NCBI GenBank assembly: GCA_963828385.1
Contig: CAWHEF010000002.1
Coordinates: forward strand, 1,798,001-1,862,000
From: Bog-756 sp963828385
GTDB lineage: Bacteria; Actinomycetota; Acidimicrobiia; Acidimicrobiales; RAAP-2
Direction: 5' to 3'
DNA length: 64,000 nucleotides
The notes below the pieces were generated by a model. The model did no database searches, was not told where the DNA came from, and saw only the letters and a program-made list of their open reading frames with translations. Positions within the stretch are counted from its first letter, which is position 1; the number at the start of each line of letters is the position of its first letter. The translations under genes were made by a program, and so were the position numbers. Positions 1 through 7,958 of the stretch are shown piece after piece.

Positions 1-8
1 GCGAACGG

Positions 9-59
9 ACACGTGGCCGGCGGCAGGGTCCGATCAGGAGACGCGGGCCGGCCACGTGT
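9..59. terminator. 13-bp perfect hairpin downstream of coaA
   Basis: Bases 9-21 (ACACGTGGCCGGC) and 47-59 (GCCGGCCACGTGT) are exact reverse complements separated by a 25-base loop. The hairpin lies just past the coaA stop at 66-68, so it is in the right place to end or stabilise the coaA transcript. There is no T-run, so intrinsic termination is only an inference. Each arm also contains the palindrome CACGTG. Confidence 0.4.
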
Positions 60-65
60 GCCGGT

Positions 66-1013
66 TCACGGCCGGCGGAGCAGGACCCTCTCCACACGAT
101 GACGGCCGTCGACCTCGAGAATGACCCGGGCTCGGGGCCGGGTCGGGGCCACGTGCTCTCTCACGTTGACGGCGTTGATGCCGGCCCAGGCCCCGTCGAC
201 CACGGCGGCGAACCCTTCTTCCGAGAGTGACCTGAGCCAGGCCACGAAGGGGGTGCCGTTCCCGGTGCCCCCCTCACCGGTCACGCCGTCCCCGTCACCG
301 GCCACGCCGTCCCGGCGCCCGTCGGCGCCCTGCGCTCGTAAGCCGGCGAGCCGTTCCCGGTACCACCCCCGTGCGTCGGCCTCGGCGGCGTCGATGTAGA
401 GGGACGTGTCGAACAGGTCGACAGCCCCCGAAGCCCCGTCCCCGGTAGCGCCCGGCGGGTCTTGGAGCACGATCAGGCCTTCCACGATCACGATCTCCGG
501 AGCACCGATCACTATCGCCTTCCCGGGGACGATGTCGTACTCCTCGTGTGAGTAGACGGGTATCGACACGTCCCGAGCACCGCTGCTGACGGCCGCTAGG
601 GCTTCGACCATCGACTGGTGGTCGTAGGTCTCGGGGAAGCCCTTCCTGTCCATGAGCCCCCGCGCTTCGAGCTCCCGGTTCGGAAACAGAAACGAGTCGG
701 TGCTGATCACGACCACCTCGGGGGCACCGGGTTCGCTCCCGTAGAGGGTGGCGAGGATGGCGGCGGTTGTGCTCTTGCCCACCGCCACCCCACCTGCAAC
801 CCCGATCATCAGCGGCCGATCGCCGTCGGCGGCGGACGCCAGGACTCGGCTCAAGGGGACGTAGATCTCCTCGATCTCCTCCCGGGACACGTCGACGCCC
901 GGCGGCATGGGCGGAACCAGGTCCGGCCCGAGATCGCCCATGGACAGCCGCGCCGGCGAGTGGCCGAACTCCTGCCAGCGCGCCCGGTCCATGACCTCGA
1001 ACCCGTCCGGCAC
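66..1013 (-). CDS. coaA: Type I pantothenate kinase
   Basis: Phosphorylates pantothenate with ATP, the first and regulated step of coenzyme A synthesis in the cytoplasm. At 315 residues it matches the family length. The P-loop GVAGGVAVGKSTTA lies at about residues 71-84, followed by the conserved VISTDSFLFPN and KGFPETYD segments, and the C-terminus ends in the usual ILEVDGRHRVERVLLRRP-like tail. The residues following WYRERLAGLRAQ are unusual: a Gly/Asp-rich low-complexity insert of about 25 residues (near residues 226-252) takes the place of the ordinary short loop. The gene is apparently monocistronic and followed by a hairpin. Identity is firm; the effect of the insert is unknown. Confidence 0.93.
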   Translation of the reverse strand: MPDGFEVMDRARWQEFGHSPARLSMGDLGPDLVPPMPPGVDVSREEIEEIYVPLSRVLASAADGDRPLMIGVAGGVAVGKSTTAAILATLYGSEPGAPEVVVISTDSFLFPNRELEARGLMDRKGFPETYDHQSMVEALAAVSSGARDVSIPVYSHEEYDIVPGKAIVIGAPEIVIVEGLIVLQDPPGATGDGASGAVDLFDTSLYIDAAEADARGWYRERLAGLRAQGADGRRDGVAGDGDGVTGEGGTGNGTPFVAWLRSLSEEGFAAVVDGAWAGINAVNVREHVAPTRPRARVILEVDGRHRVERVLLRRP

Positions 1014-1154
1014 GCTCGGCTTGTCCGTACCGGTCAGTTCGACACCTCATCGACCGGGGCCGGTATGGCTCGGGAACGAGGCATGGGGACCAACGCTAGT
1101 CAATGTGAATCGGCTGGCTCGATTCCGCACATACCGCTGGCGTCCACCGAGCGG

Positions 1155-1598
1155 TTACACCGTGACGACGCGGGCCCGTGGCTCCTCAGCGAGGAGAGCC
1201 CGAAGATCGTCCGGGTCGCTCGTCAGCACAACGCAGTCTGCTGATTCATGCCTCTCCAGCCCGGCAACTGCAGTAGCTGCCACGAGCGCATCGATCGTGG
1301 TGTCGGAATCCGCGGTGCCGAGGAGATGACCCGCTCGTCGGGCGAGTGATTCATCCGCCGGCCACACGTCCACGGCTTTCACCACGCGGTTACAACCGGC
1401 GTCTCGGGCCACTCCACGTACCACCTCGGCCACAGTCACGGCCGAGACCAGGACGTCGGCGTCCAGCTCCCGTGCTCGCTCCAGCCAAGCCCGGAGCCTG
1501 GGATCGTTGGATGCCGCCTTGGACACGCCTTCGGCATCCAAAACGAGCAGGTCGCTCAGGCCGACCGGGACGCGACCTCGTCGACGGGACCGGGCCAC
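1155..1598 (-). CDS. vapC: PIN-domain toxin, VapC-like
   Basis: Predicted PIN-fold ribonuclease toxin, the likely partner of the antitoxin directly upstream, whose 3' end it overlaps by 43 bases. Acidic residues expected of a PIN active site are visible: LVLDAEG near the N-terminus, VAEVVRG in the middle, DSDTTIDALVAATA, and a late LTSDPDDLRALL. About 140 residues is usual for the family. The N-terminal MARSRRRGRVPVG stretch is rich in Arg and may not be translated, but no other ATG, GTG or TTG lies between it and the first core strand, so the ATG at 1598 is kept. Translational coupling to vapB is inferred from the overlap. Confidence 0.85.
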   Translation of the reverse strand: MARSRRRGRVPVGLSDLLVLDAEGVSKAASNDPRLRAWLERARELDADVLVSAVTVAEVVRGVARDAGCNRVVKAVDVWPADESLARRAGHLLGTADSDTTIDALVAATAVAGLERHESADCVVLTSDPDDLRALLAEEPRARVVTV

Positions 1599-1804
1599 AG
1601 CCGACGGACCTCCTCCATCGCATCGTCATTCACGGGACCGTTCGCCTCTCGCATCTCCGCCAGAAGCTCGGACAGGGCATCCCGACGAAGCTGTCGGCGA
1701 ACAGCCTCGTTCACGTAGGCGGACAGACCACGCCCCCCGACACGTTCACGGGTCTGCGCCAGTACCTCCGCATCCAGACTCATGGACACCTTCGCTACGG
1801 GCAT
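1556..1804 (-). CDS. vapB: VapB-like ribbon-helix-helix antitoxin
   Basis: An 82-residue protein beginning MPVAKVSMSLDAEVLAQTRERVG, with a predicted short strand then helices, as in ribbon-helix-helix antitoxins, followed by LSAYVNEAVRRQL. The acidic C-terminal half would bind and neutralise the PIN toxin encoded next to it. The pair most likely represses its own promoter, where a perfect inverted repeat overlaps the -10 element just upstream of the ATG. The antitoxin-first order and the overlap with the toxin are typical of vapBC operons. The RHH class is assigned by eye. Confidence 0.82.
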   Translation of the reverse strand: MPVAKVSMSLDAEVLAQTRERVGGRGLSAYVNEAVRRQLRRDALSELLAEMREANGPVNDDAMEEVRRLWPGPVDEVASRSA

Positions 1805-1828
1805 ACCCCTATCCTACTTGAAGTAGGA
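1805..1828 (-). promoter_or_regulatory. vapBC promoter/operator palindrome
   Basis: Bases 1812-1828 form the inverted repeat TCCTACTT-G-AAGTAGGA, perfect 8-bp arms around one base. On the minus strand its distal arm contains TAGGAT, a good -10 hexamer ending six bases before the vapB ATG, so the transcript would be leaderless. A palindrome overlapping the -10 is what an autoregulated toxin-antitoxin operon would use. No convincing -35 is visible. Confidence 0.6.
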
Positions 1829-1889
1829 AGAATGCGTGTCGCTTCGAGGGGACTCCCGGCAGTGAGGCTGTGACGAGAATGGGCGGCGG

Positions 1890-2942
1890 TCAGTTCGTGC
1901 GCCGGCGGCGGAGGAAAGGGTCTCTCAGCGCGTCGGAGACATAGGTGTTGCCGTCGTCGGCGACGGTCCGACCCGGGGCGACGATCTGATCGATCCGGTC
2001 CAGCACGTCAGCGCCCAAGTGCACGTCCGTGGCGCCGAGTTGGCTGTCGAGTTGCTCCATGGTCCTGGGGCCGATGATCGGTGCCGTCACCGCCGGGTGC
2101 TGCATCACGAACGCGAGCGCGAGGTGCACGAGGGAGAGGCCGGCTTCGTCGGCGAGCACGGCGAGCTCCTCGACCGCGTCGAGCTTGGCCTGGTTCGCCG
2201 GCTTGGACAGATCGAAGCGGTCGGGCATGATCTGCGCCCGTCTGGTCTGCGGGGCCTCCTGGCCCTTGCGGAACCGGCCGGTGAGCCAGCCCCCGGCAAG
2301 AGGGCTCCAGGCGAGCACTCCGAGGCGGAACTGCTCGGCTACCGGGAGCACATCGCGCTCGATGCCTCGGTCGAGGATGGAGTACGGCGGCTGTTCGGTG
2401 ACGAACCGGCCGAGTCCCCGCTTCTCGGAGATCCACTGGTCCTCGACGATCCGGTGCGCCGGGAAGGTGGAGGAGCCGAATGCACGGATCTTGCCCTGAC
2501 GTTGCAAGTCGGTCAGCGCCGCGATCGTCTCGTCGTCGTCGGTGCCGGTATCGGGACGGTGCACCTGATACAGGTCGATCCAGTCGGTCTGCAGGCGGCG
2601 GAGGCTGTTCTCGACTTCCTGCAGGATCCACCGCCGGGAGTTGCCGCGCTTGTTCGGGTCGCCGCCGGATGCACCCATCGGCACGTCCATCGGACCGTGG
2701 AACTTGGTCGCCAGGATGACGTCGTCGCGCCGTTCCCGCAACGCCCCGCCGACGATGACCTCCGACTCGCCCTGGGAGTAGACGTCAGCCGTGTCGACGA
2801 AGTTGACCCCCTCGTCCAGCGCCCGGTGGATGATCTTGATCGACACGTCATGGTCTGGCTCACCCCACGCGCCGAACATCATGGCGCCGAGGCACAGTGG
2901 GCTGACGTACATTCCGGTGTGACCGAGGTTGCGATGCTCCAT
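1890..2942 (-). CDS. Aldo/keto reductase
   Basis: NADPH-dependent oxidoreductase of the aldo/keto reductase superfamily, a TIM-barrel enzyme of 350 residues. The catalytic tetrad is present: Asp50 and Tyr55 in FVDTADVYS, Lys80 in LATKFHG, and His128 in YQVHRPD. The C-terminal cofactor region with ITAPIIGPRTMEQL is also intact. The start at 2942 gives the usual MEHRNLGHTG opening. It stands alone between vapBC and the divergent phosphoribosyltransferase fusion gene. The substrate cannot be named; the overall pattern is close to the YghZ/potassium-channel-beta branch. Confidence 0.9.
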   Translation of the reverse strand: MEHRNLGHTGMYVSPLCLGAMMFGAWGEPDHDVSIKIIHRALDEGVNFVDTADVYSQGESEVIVGGALRERRDDVILATKFHGPMDVPMGASGGDPNKRGNSRRWILQEVENSLRRLQTDWIDLYQVHRPDTGTDDDETIAALTDLQRQGKIRAFGSSTFPAHRIVEDQWISEKRGLGRFVTEQPPYSILDRGIERDVLPVAEQFRLGVLAWSPLAGGWLTGRFRKGQEAPQTRRAQIMPDRFDLSKPANQAKLDAVEELAVLADEAGLSLVHLALAFVMQHPAVTAPIIGPRTMEQLDSQLGATDVHLGADVLDRIDQIVAPGRTVADDGNTYVSDALRDPFLRRRRTN

Positions 2943-3108
2943 CGGCGCACGCTACCAACGTCTGTCGGTCCTGCCGGGAGGCGCCGGGGCACGTGGTCAC
3001 CTCCGGCGAGGCGGCCAACAGCGCCGCATGGCCCTTTCCCAGATCGGGTGGCGTGGAAGATGATGGAATGGTGGACGCTGTCGTTCCGAGACCCGGGCCG
3101 CGCCCCTC

Positions 3109-4464
3109 GTGATCGGCCACCGAGGGGGCTTTCGCGATCGGCGCGAGGCAGGGCGCCAACTCGGTGCCTCCCTGGCCGCCTTCTCCGAGCATCGCCCCAT
3201 CGTCCTCGGCCTGCCCCGGGGCGGCGTGCCCGTCGCCGACGAAGTGGCCCGGGAGCTCGGTGCCCCTCTGGACGTCATCGTGGTACGGAAGCTCGGGCTG
3301 CCCCTCCAGCCCGAGCTGGGTTTCGGGGCCATCGGGGAGGGCGGTACCCGCATCCTCGACACCGACCTCATCCGGCGGGTCGGCATGACCGACGCCGAGG
3401 TGAGCAGGGTCGAACAGCTGGAGCGGTCGGAGCTCACGCGACGGATCCGGCAGTACCGGGGTGACAACGCCGCACTCGAGATCACCGGACGCACCGTCGT
3501 CATCGTCGACGACGGCCTCGCTACGGGGGGAACGGCCCGGGTCGCCGTCGATGTCGCCCGGGCCCGGGGCGCCCGGCGGGTCGTGGTGGCAGTACCGGTC
3601 GCTCCGATGGAGACCGTGGTCCGCCTGAGGGAGGTGGCCGACGACGTCATCTGCCTGCTCACGCCACCCGACTTCCTCGCCGTCGGACGGTGGTACGACA
3701 ACTTCGATCCGACACCCGATGACGAGGTCGCCCGCATCGTGCAGTCCTCGTTGGCCGACCGGTCCCGGACCCCGGTCCGCACCGGCCTCCCCCCCGGGGC
3801 CGACGTCGTGATCCCGGTTGCCGGCGCCCGCCTCGACGGCACGCTCACCGTGCCCGCCGATGCCACCGGGATCGTCGTGTTCGCTCACGGGAGCGGCAGC
3901 GGGCGCTTGAGCCCGCGCAACTCGACGGTGGCCCGCACCCTTCACGCTGCGGGGCTCGGCACGCTCCTCTTCGACCTGCTCACGCCCGACGAGAGTGACG
4001 ACCGGGACAACGTGTTCGACGTCCCCCTTCTCGGTTCACGTCTCGTGGCGGCGGCCGACTGGCTCGGTACCCGGGCCGAGTGCAACGGGCTTCCCACCGG
4101 CTCGTTGGGGGCGAGCACCGGAGCCGGGGCTGCCATCTGGGCCGCAGGGCATCGGGACGACCTGTTCAGCGCCTTGGTGTCACGCGGGGGCCGTCCCGAC
4201 CTGGCCTCGGCTTGGCTCCCCGAGGTCCGCTGTCCGACGCTGCTCGTCGTGGGGGGATCGGACCCGACCGTCATCGATCTGAACCGGAACGCAGCGACCG
4301 TGCTCACGTGCCCGCATCGGCTGGTGGTCGTTGGCGACGCAGGCCATCTCTTCGCCGAGCCGGGCGCCCTCGAGACGGTGGCACAGCTCGCTGCCGACTG
4401 GTTCTCCGGCCACCTGCGCGGTGAGAGCGGACAGGACCCCGAGGCCTCCCCGCGGATAGGCTGA
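3109..4464 (+). CDS. Phosphoribosyltransferase - alpha/beta hydrolase fusion protein
   Basis: Two domains in one 451-residue chain. Residues 1-215 are a phosphoribosyltransferase-fold domain with the PRPP-binding loop VVIVDDGLATGGTA at 130-143. Residues 225-440 are a dienelactone-hydrolase-like alpha/beta hydrolase with nucleophile elbow GASTG (Ser336), a SDP acid loop, and a late His in GDAGHLF. This architecture is known in actinobacteria; I recall Mycobacterium tuberculosis Rv0571c as an example. Its reaction is not established. The start is GTG at 3109. Six bases separate its stop from the next gene, so the three forward genes here probably form one transcript. Confidence 0.82.
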   Translation: MIGHRGGFRDRREAGRQLGASLAAFSEHRPIVLGLPRGGVPVADEVARELGAPLDVIVVRKLGLPLQPELGFGAIGEGGTRILDTDLIRRVGMTDAEVSRVEQLERSELTRRIRQYRGDNAALEITGRTVVIVDDGLATGGTARVAVDVARARGARRVVVAVPVAPMETVVRLREVADDVICLLTPPDFLAVGRWYDNFDPTPDDEVARIVQSSLADRSRTPVRTGLPPGADVVIPVAGARLDGTLTVPADATGIVVFAHGSGSGRLSPRNSTVARTLHAAGLGTLLFDLLTPDESDDRDNVFDVPLLGSRLVAAADWLGTRAECNGLPTGSLGASTGAGAAIWAAGHRDDLFSALVSRGGRPDLASAWLPEVRCPTLLVVGGSDPTVIDLNRNAATVLTCPHRLVVVGDAGHLFAEPGALETVAQLAADWFSGHLRGESGQDPEASPRIG

Positions 4465-4469
4465 CATCG

Positions 4470-5582
4470 ATGTCAGCTTCGATCAGCCGCCCGGGCATCG
4501 GCGTCGTCGGGGCCGGCAACATCGCCGACCTCAACGTCAAGGGCTACATAGACGACCCGCGATGCGACATCGTCGCCGTCTGCGATCCGGTGGACGGGCG
4601 TGCCGCCGACGCCGCCCGCAGGTGGGGGGCGTCCCGGGCCTATGCCGATCTCGATGACCTGCTCGCCGACGACGCCGTCGATGCCGTGGAGGTGCTGAGC
4701 CCGACCCACCTCCACATGGACCACGTCCTGTCTGCCGTGGCCGCCGGAAAGCACGTGTCATGTCAGAAGCCGATCGCCAACTCGGTGGCGGACGCGGTGA
4801 AGATGACGGCTTTGGCCGTCGACGCCGGGGTCGTGCTCAGGGTCAGCGAGTGCTACCGGCACTACCCTCCCCTCGTCCGCGCCCGGGAGTTGATCGCGGA
4901 GGGCGCCATCGGGTCGCCGACCCATCTGCGGCTGCGGACCGTGGTCGGACAGACGACCTCATCGTTCCAGTCCGGGCTCCAGGCCGACGGCTACACGTGG
5001 CGTCTCAACAGTGATAGCCCCGGTGGCCATCTCTTCGACGACATGATCCACAAGTACGCAGTGGCAGAGTGGCTGCTCGGCCAGGACGTTGTCTCCGTAC
5101 GCGCCGTGGTCCGCCGGCGTGACTTCTTCTTCGAACCGTGTGCCGCCATCTTCGAGTACGAGGACCCCGGCGTGCTCGGCACCATGGAGGTCTCCTACGC
5201 CCCCCGCATGTGGCTCCGCAGCTCGTTCTACGGCGCCGACGAGTTCTTCGAGGTGCAGGGGGACGAGGGGTTCCTGTGGGTCACCCGCTGCACCGGCGAG
5301 ATGCTCGACCTGCCGGCCCTCGTCCTCTACGAGGGCCACGAGCACAGCCAGAGGACGACCACGTTCCCGGACGTTCCGTCGCTCTGGAGCCTCGGCTTCG
5401 ACCGCTCGGCGTCGCACTTCGTGGACGCCCTCACCCAAGGGACGCCGGCCGAGATGACCGGGGACGAGGCGACCAAGGCCCTGCAGCTCTGCTTCGCCGT
5501 CTATCAGTCCGGCAACACCGACGAGTCCGTCGACCCCCGGTCCGTCTCCGATGCCGTCGTCCCCGACGGGTGGCCCCGGTGA
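4470..5582 (+). CDS. Gfo/Idh/MocA family oxidoreductase
   Basis: NAD(P)-dependent dehydrogenase, 370 residues. The N-terminal Rossmann domain opens with GVVGAGNIA. The family EKP motif appears as QKPIA, keeping the catalytic Lys. The C-terminal substrate domain has the H-x-x-D-type helix, seen as GGHLFDDMIHKYAVAEWLLG. Members act on sugars, inositol or related cyclic polyols, so the substrate is left open. The ATG at 4470 follows the upstream stop closely, suggesting an operon with the fusion gene and the VOC gene downstream. Confidence 0.87.
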   Translation: MSASISRPGIGVVGAGNIADLNVKGYIDDPRCDIVAVCDPVDGRAADAARRWGASRAYADLDDLLADDAVDAVEVLSPTHLHMDHVLSAVAAGKHVSCQKPIANSVADAVKMTALAVDAGVVLRVSECYRHYPPLVRARELIAEGAIGSPTHLRLRTVVGQTTSSFQSGLQADGYTWRLNSDSPGGHLFDDMIHKYAVAEWLLGQDVVSVRAVVRRRDFFFEPCAAIFEYEDPGVLGTMEVSYAPRMWLRSSFYGADEFFEVQGDEGFLWVTRCTGEMLDLPALVLYEGHEHSQRTTTFPDVPSLWSLGFDRSASHFVDALTQGTPAEMTGDEATKALQLCFAVYQSGNTDESVDPRSVSDAVVPDGWPR

Positions 5583-5589
5583 CCGTTCG

Positions 5590-5958
5590 ATGAGGGTCAC
5601 CCGCGTCCTCCACTGCAGCGTCAACGTCGAGCATCGTCTCGAGGACAGTTCGGAGTTCTACCGGCACTTCGCGCTGGACGAGATCGACCGTCCCGACATC
5701 CCCGGCATCGACGGAGCCTGGTTCGCCGCCGGGGCTACGCAGCTCCACCTGGTCGACGCCCCGGCGGGCACCTCGGGGATCCGTCCCGCCGGCCCTCACA
5801 TCTGCTTCGGCGTCGACGACCTGGCCGCCGCCGTCGCCGAGCTCGAGGCCGGATCGGTCCCCTACCTGCAGGCCACCCAGGGGGCGACCGAGCAGATCTG
5901 GATCACAGACCCCGCAGGCAACACCATCGAGCTCCAGCAAGACCCGGACCTCGCCTGA
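5590..5958 (+). CDS. VOC (glyoxalase/dioxygenase fold) family protein
   Basis: A 122-residue single-module protein of the vicinal oxygen chelate superfamily. It shows the beta-alpha-beta-beta-beta pattern, with SVNVEHRLEDSSEFYRHF at the start and the typical late ITDPAGNTIEL, which supplies a metal-ligand Glu. Candidate metal ligands are His15 or nearby, QLHLV, PHICFGV and the final Glu. The ATG at 5590, eight bases after the preceding stop, is preferred to an in-frame ATG at 5551 inside the upstream gene. Function (isomerase, lyase, dioxygenase or binding protein) cannot be told. Confidence 0.8.
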   Translation: MRVTRVLHCSVNVEHRLEDSSEFYRHFALDEIDRPDIPGIDGAWFAAGATQLHLVDAPAGTSGIRPAGPHICFGVDDLAAAVAELEAGSVPYLQATQGATEQIWITDPAGNTIELQQDPDLA

Positions 5959-6009
5959 CGGGGCGGTTTCCGGGCGTTGCGGTGCCGTGTCCGGTACTGC
6001 CGGGCTCCG

Positions 6010-7230
6010 TCACCCCGGACGGCGGAGCGGGACGGACTCGTAGCCGGCGACGTTGGCCATCTGCACCCGCCCGCACGCCGCCTCATCGATCTCGTAGTCC
6101 GGCCACCGCCGGGCGAGCTCGTCGATGGCGATCCGGCTCTCCATCCGGGCCAGGGCGGCGCCGAGACAGCTGTGGACGCCGTAGCCGAATCCGAGGGACA
6201 GGCTGGGCGGACGGCCGATGTCGAACCGATCGGGCTCGTCGAAAAAGCGCTCGTCCCGGGTGGCCGAGCCCGTCACGAGCAGCACCGGGTAACCGGCGGG
6301 CACGGTGGTCCCGGCCAGCTCGCACTCGTCGTTGGAGAACCTCCCCTGGTACTGCGAAGGGGGCCAGAACCGGAGCACCTCCTCGACGGCCGCCGGGGTC
6401 TTCGACGGATCCTCGACGACCATGCGCCACTCATCCGGGTTCCGGGCGAACAACACCACGGCGTTGCCCACGAGCTTGGTGACGGTCTCGGCCCCGGCCC
6501 CTCCGAGAAGGGCCACGAACCCGGCGATCTCGTCATCGTCGAGCCGGGTCATCGTCCCGTCCTCCCGCTCCACCTCGGCCCGGGTCAGCCCGCTGATCAT
6601 GTCGTCGGCGGGGTGGGCGCGCTTGTCGGCCACGAGGTCGAGGAAGTAGACGACGCTCTCGAGAGCGGCCGCCACCCCTTCGGGCGACGGGTCGATCTGC
6701 CCGGGCTCACGGTGCAGGATCTTGTCGATCCAGTGGCGGATCTGCTGCCGATCGGCTTCGGGCACCCCGAGCACCCGCGAGATGACCTCGACGGGGAACG
6801 GGCCCGAGAACTCCGCCACGGCGTCGAACCCGTCCGGATCGCAGCGGTCGAGGGTCGTCGTGATGACGTCGTGCACCATCGGCTCCAGGGCCGCTACCGC
6901 CCGAGGCGTGAACACCCGGCTCACGAGCGCCCGGAGACGATCGTGCTCGGGGGGGTCGAGCATGATGATGCTGTTGAGGCGCTGGACGACATCCGGTGGC
7001 GTGCGCAGGGAGGACAGGTCGACACCTCGCGCCGAAGAGAACACCTTCCAGTTGCGGTGGGCCCAGCACACGTCGTCGTACCGAAAGATGGCCCAGAACC
7101 CGTACTGCTCGTTGTAGGAGACGGGGTCCTCGTCCCGCATCCTCTTGTAGAGGTCGTAGGGATCATCGAAGTACACGGCAGAGAAGGGGTCGAACGAGAC
7201 CGAGCCCGCGCCGCGAGCGGCGCCGGTCAC
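6010..7230 (-). CDS. Cytochrome P450 (soluble, bacterial)
   Basis: Heme monooxygenase of 406 residues. The heme loop FGYGVHSCLG places the Cys ligand at about 355. The K-helix ExxR is E284-x-x-R287, and the I-helix oxygen-binding segment reads GGAGAETV (243-250), with Glu in the acid position and Val where Thr is usual for the second of the pair. No membrane anchor. It is the last gene of a reverse operon: its GTG start overlaps the SDR stop by four bases. Electrons must come from a ferredoxin; one small ferredoxin gene lies at 41.4 kb. Substrate unknown; lipid or steroid is a guess from context. Confidence 0.93.
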   Translation of the reverse strand: MTGAARGAGSVSFDPFSAVYFDDPYDLYKRMRDEDPVSYNEQYGFWAIFRYDDVCWAHRNWKVFSSARGVDLSSLRTPPDVVQRLNSIIMLDPPEHDRLRALVSRVFTPRAVAALEPMVHDVITTTLDRCDPDGFDAVAEFSGPFPVEVISRVLGVPEADRQQIRHWIDKILHREPGQIDPSPEGVAAALESVVYFLDLVADKRAHPADDMISGLTRAEVEREDGTMTRLDDDEIAGFVALLGGAGAETVTKLVGNAVVLFARNPDEWRMVVEDPSKTPAAVEEVLRFWPPSQYQGRFSNDECELAGTTVPAGYPVLLVTGSATRDERFFDEPDRFDIGRPPSLSLGFGYGVHSCLGAALARMESRIAIDELARRWPDYEIDEAACGRVQMANVAGYESVPLRRPG

Positions 7231-7958
7231 TTCGACCGCACCGGCATGACCGCCACCTCGGTCACGTAGGCGTCGCTCGCCAGCACGTGGACGATCTGGG
7301 CGGCGGTTTCCTCAGGTGTGGATGCGACGTCGGCCGGGTACCCCTCGGCCGCCCACCGGGTGAACATCTCGTCGGCCAGCTGCGGATCCCATCCCTCCGC
7401 GAAGCCGGTCACCGTCGGCCCGACGACGACCGTGGTCACCCGGAGCCAGGGGTGCTCGTCCCGCAGCCCTCGCCCCAGCTCGTGCACGGCCGCTTTGGTG
7501 ACCGCATAGGGCACGAGCCCCGGATAGGGCCGACCGACGGCGCTCGAGCCGAGCAGGACCAGCCGGCCGTTCGGTTCGAGGTGACCGAGAGCGGCGCGAG
7601 CCACCAGGGCCGCACCCACGACGTTCGTCTCGAGCAGGGTCTGCCAGGCGGTGGCGTCGACGTCTTCGAACCGGCTGAGCAACGACAGACCGGGGGCGTA
7701 GACCACGGCGTCGAGACCACCGAGACGGTCGGCGGCGGTGTCGACGACCGACCGGCACTCCACAGGGGAGCGAACGTCGCAGCGGATGGCGACGCACCGG
7801 TCTCCGGTCTCCGCCGCCACCTCGTCGAGGAGCTCCTTCCGGCGTGCGCTCACGACGACCGCCGCCCCGAGCCCGGCACAGAGCACGGCCACCGCCCGCC
7901 CGATCCCTGACGACGCCCCGATCACCAGGACGCGCCTGCCGGCCAGGCTTTCGCTCAT
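7227..7958 (-). CDS. Short-chain dehydrogenase/reductase
   Basis: NAD(P)-dependent SDR of 243 residues. Cofactor motif GASSGIG near residue 13, catalytic Ser in LLGSSAVG, and the YxxxK pair in VPYAVTKAAVHELG. The expected NAG motif reads YAPG. The start is the ATG at 7958, whose ATGA overlaps the stop of the upstream amidohydrolase; an open frame runs further upstream but that stretch is Arg/Pro-rich and lies inside the neighbour. The amidohydrolase-SDR-P450 coupling suggests the three act on one compound, the SDR oxidising or reducing an alcohol made or used by the P450. Confidence 0.9.
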   Translation of the reverse strand: MSESLAGRRVLVIGASSGIGRAVAVLCAGLGAAVVVSARRKELLDEVAAETGDRCVAIRCDVRSPVECRSVVDTAADRLGGLDAVVYAPGLSLLSRFEDVDATAWQTLLETNVVGAALVARAALGHLEPNGRLVLLGSSAVGRPYPGLVPYAVTKAAVHELGRGLRDEHPWLRVTTVVVGPTVTGFAEGWDPQLADEMFTRWAAEGYPADVASTPEETAAQIVHVLASDAYVTEVAVMPVRSK

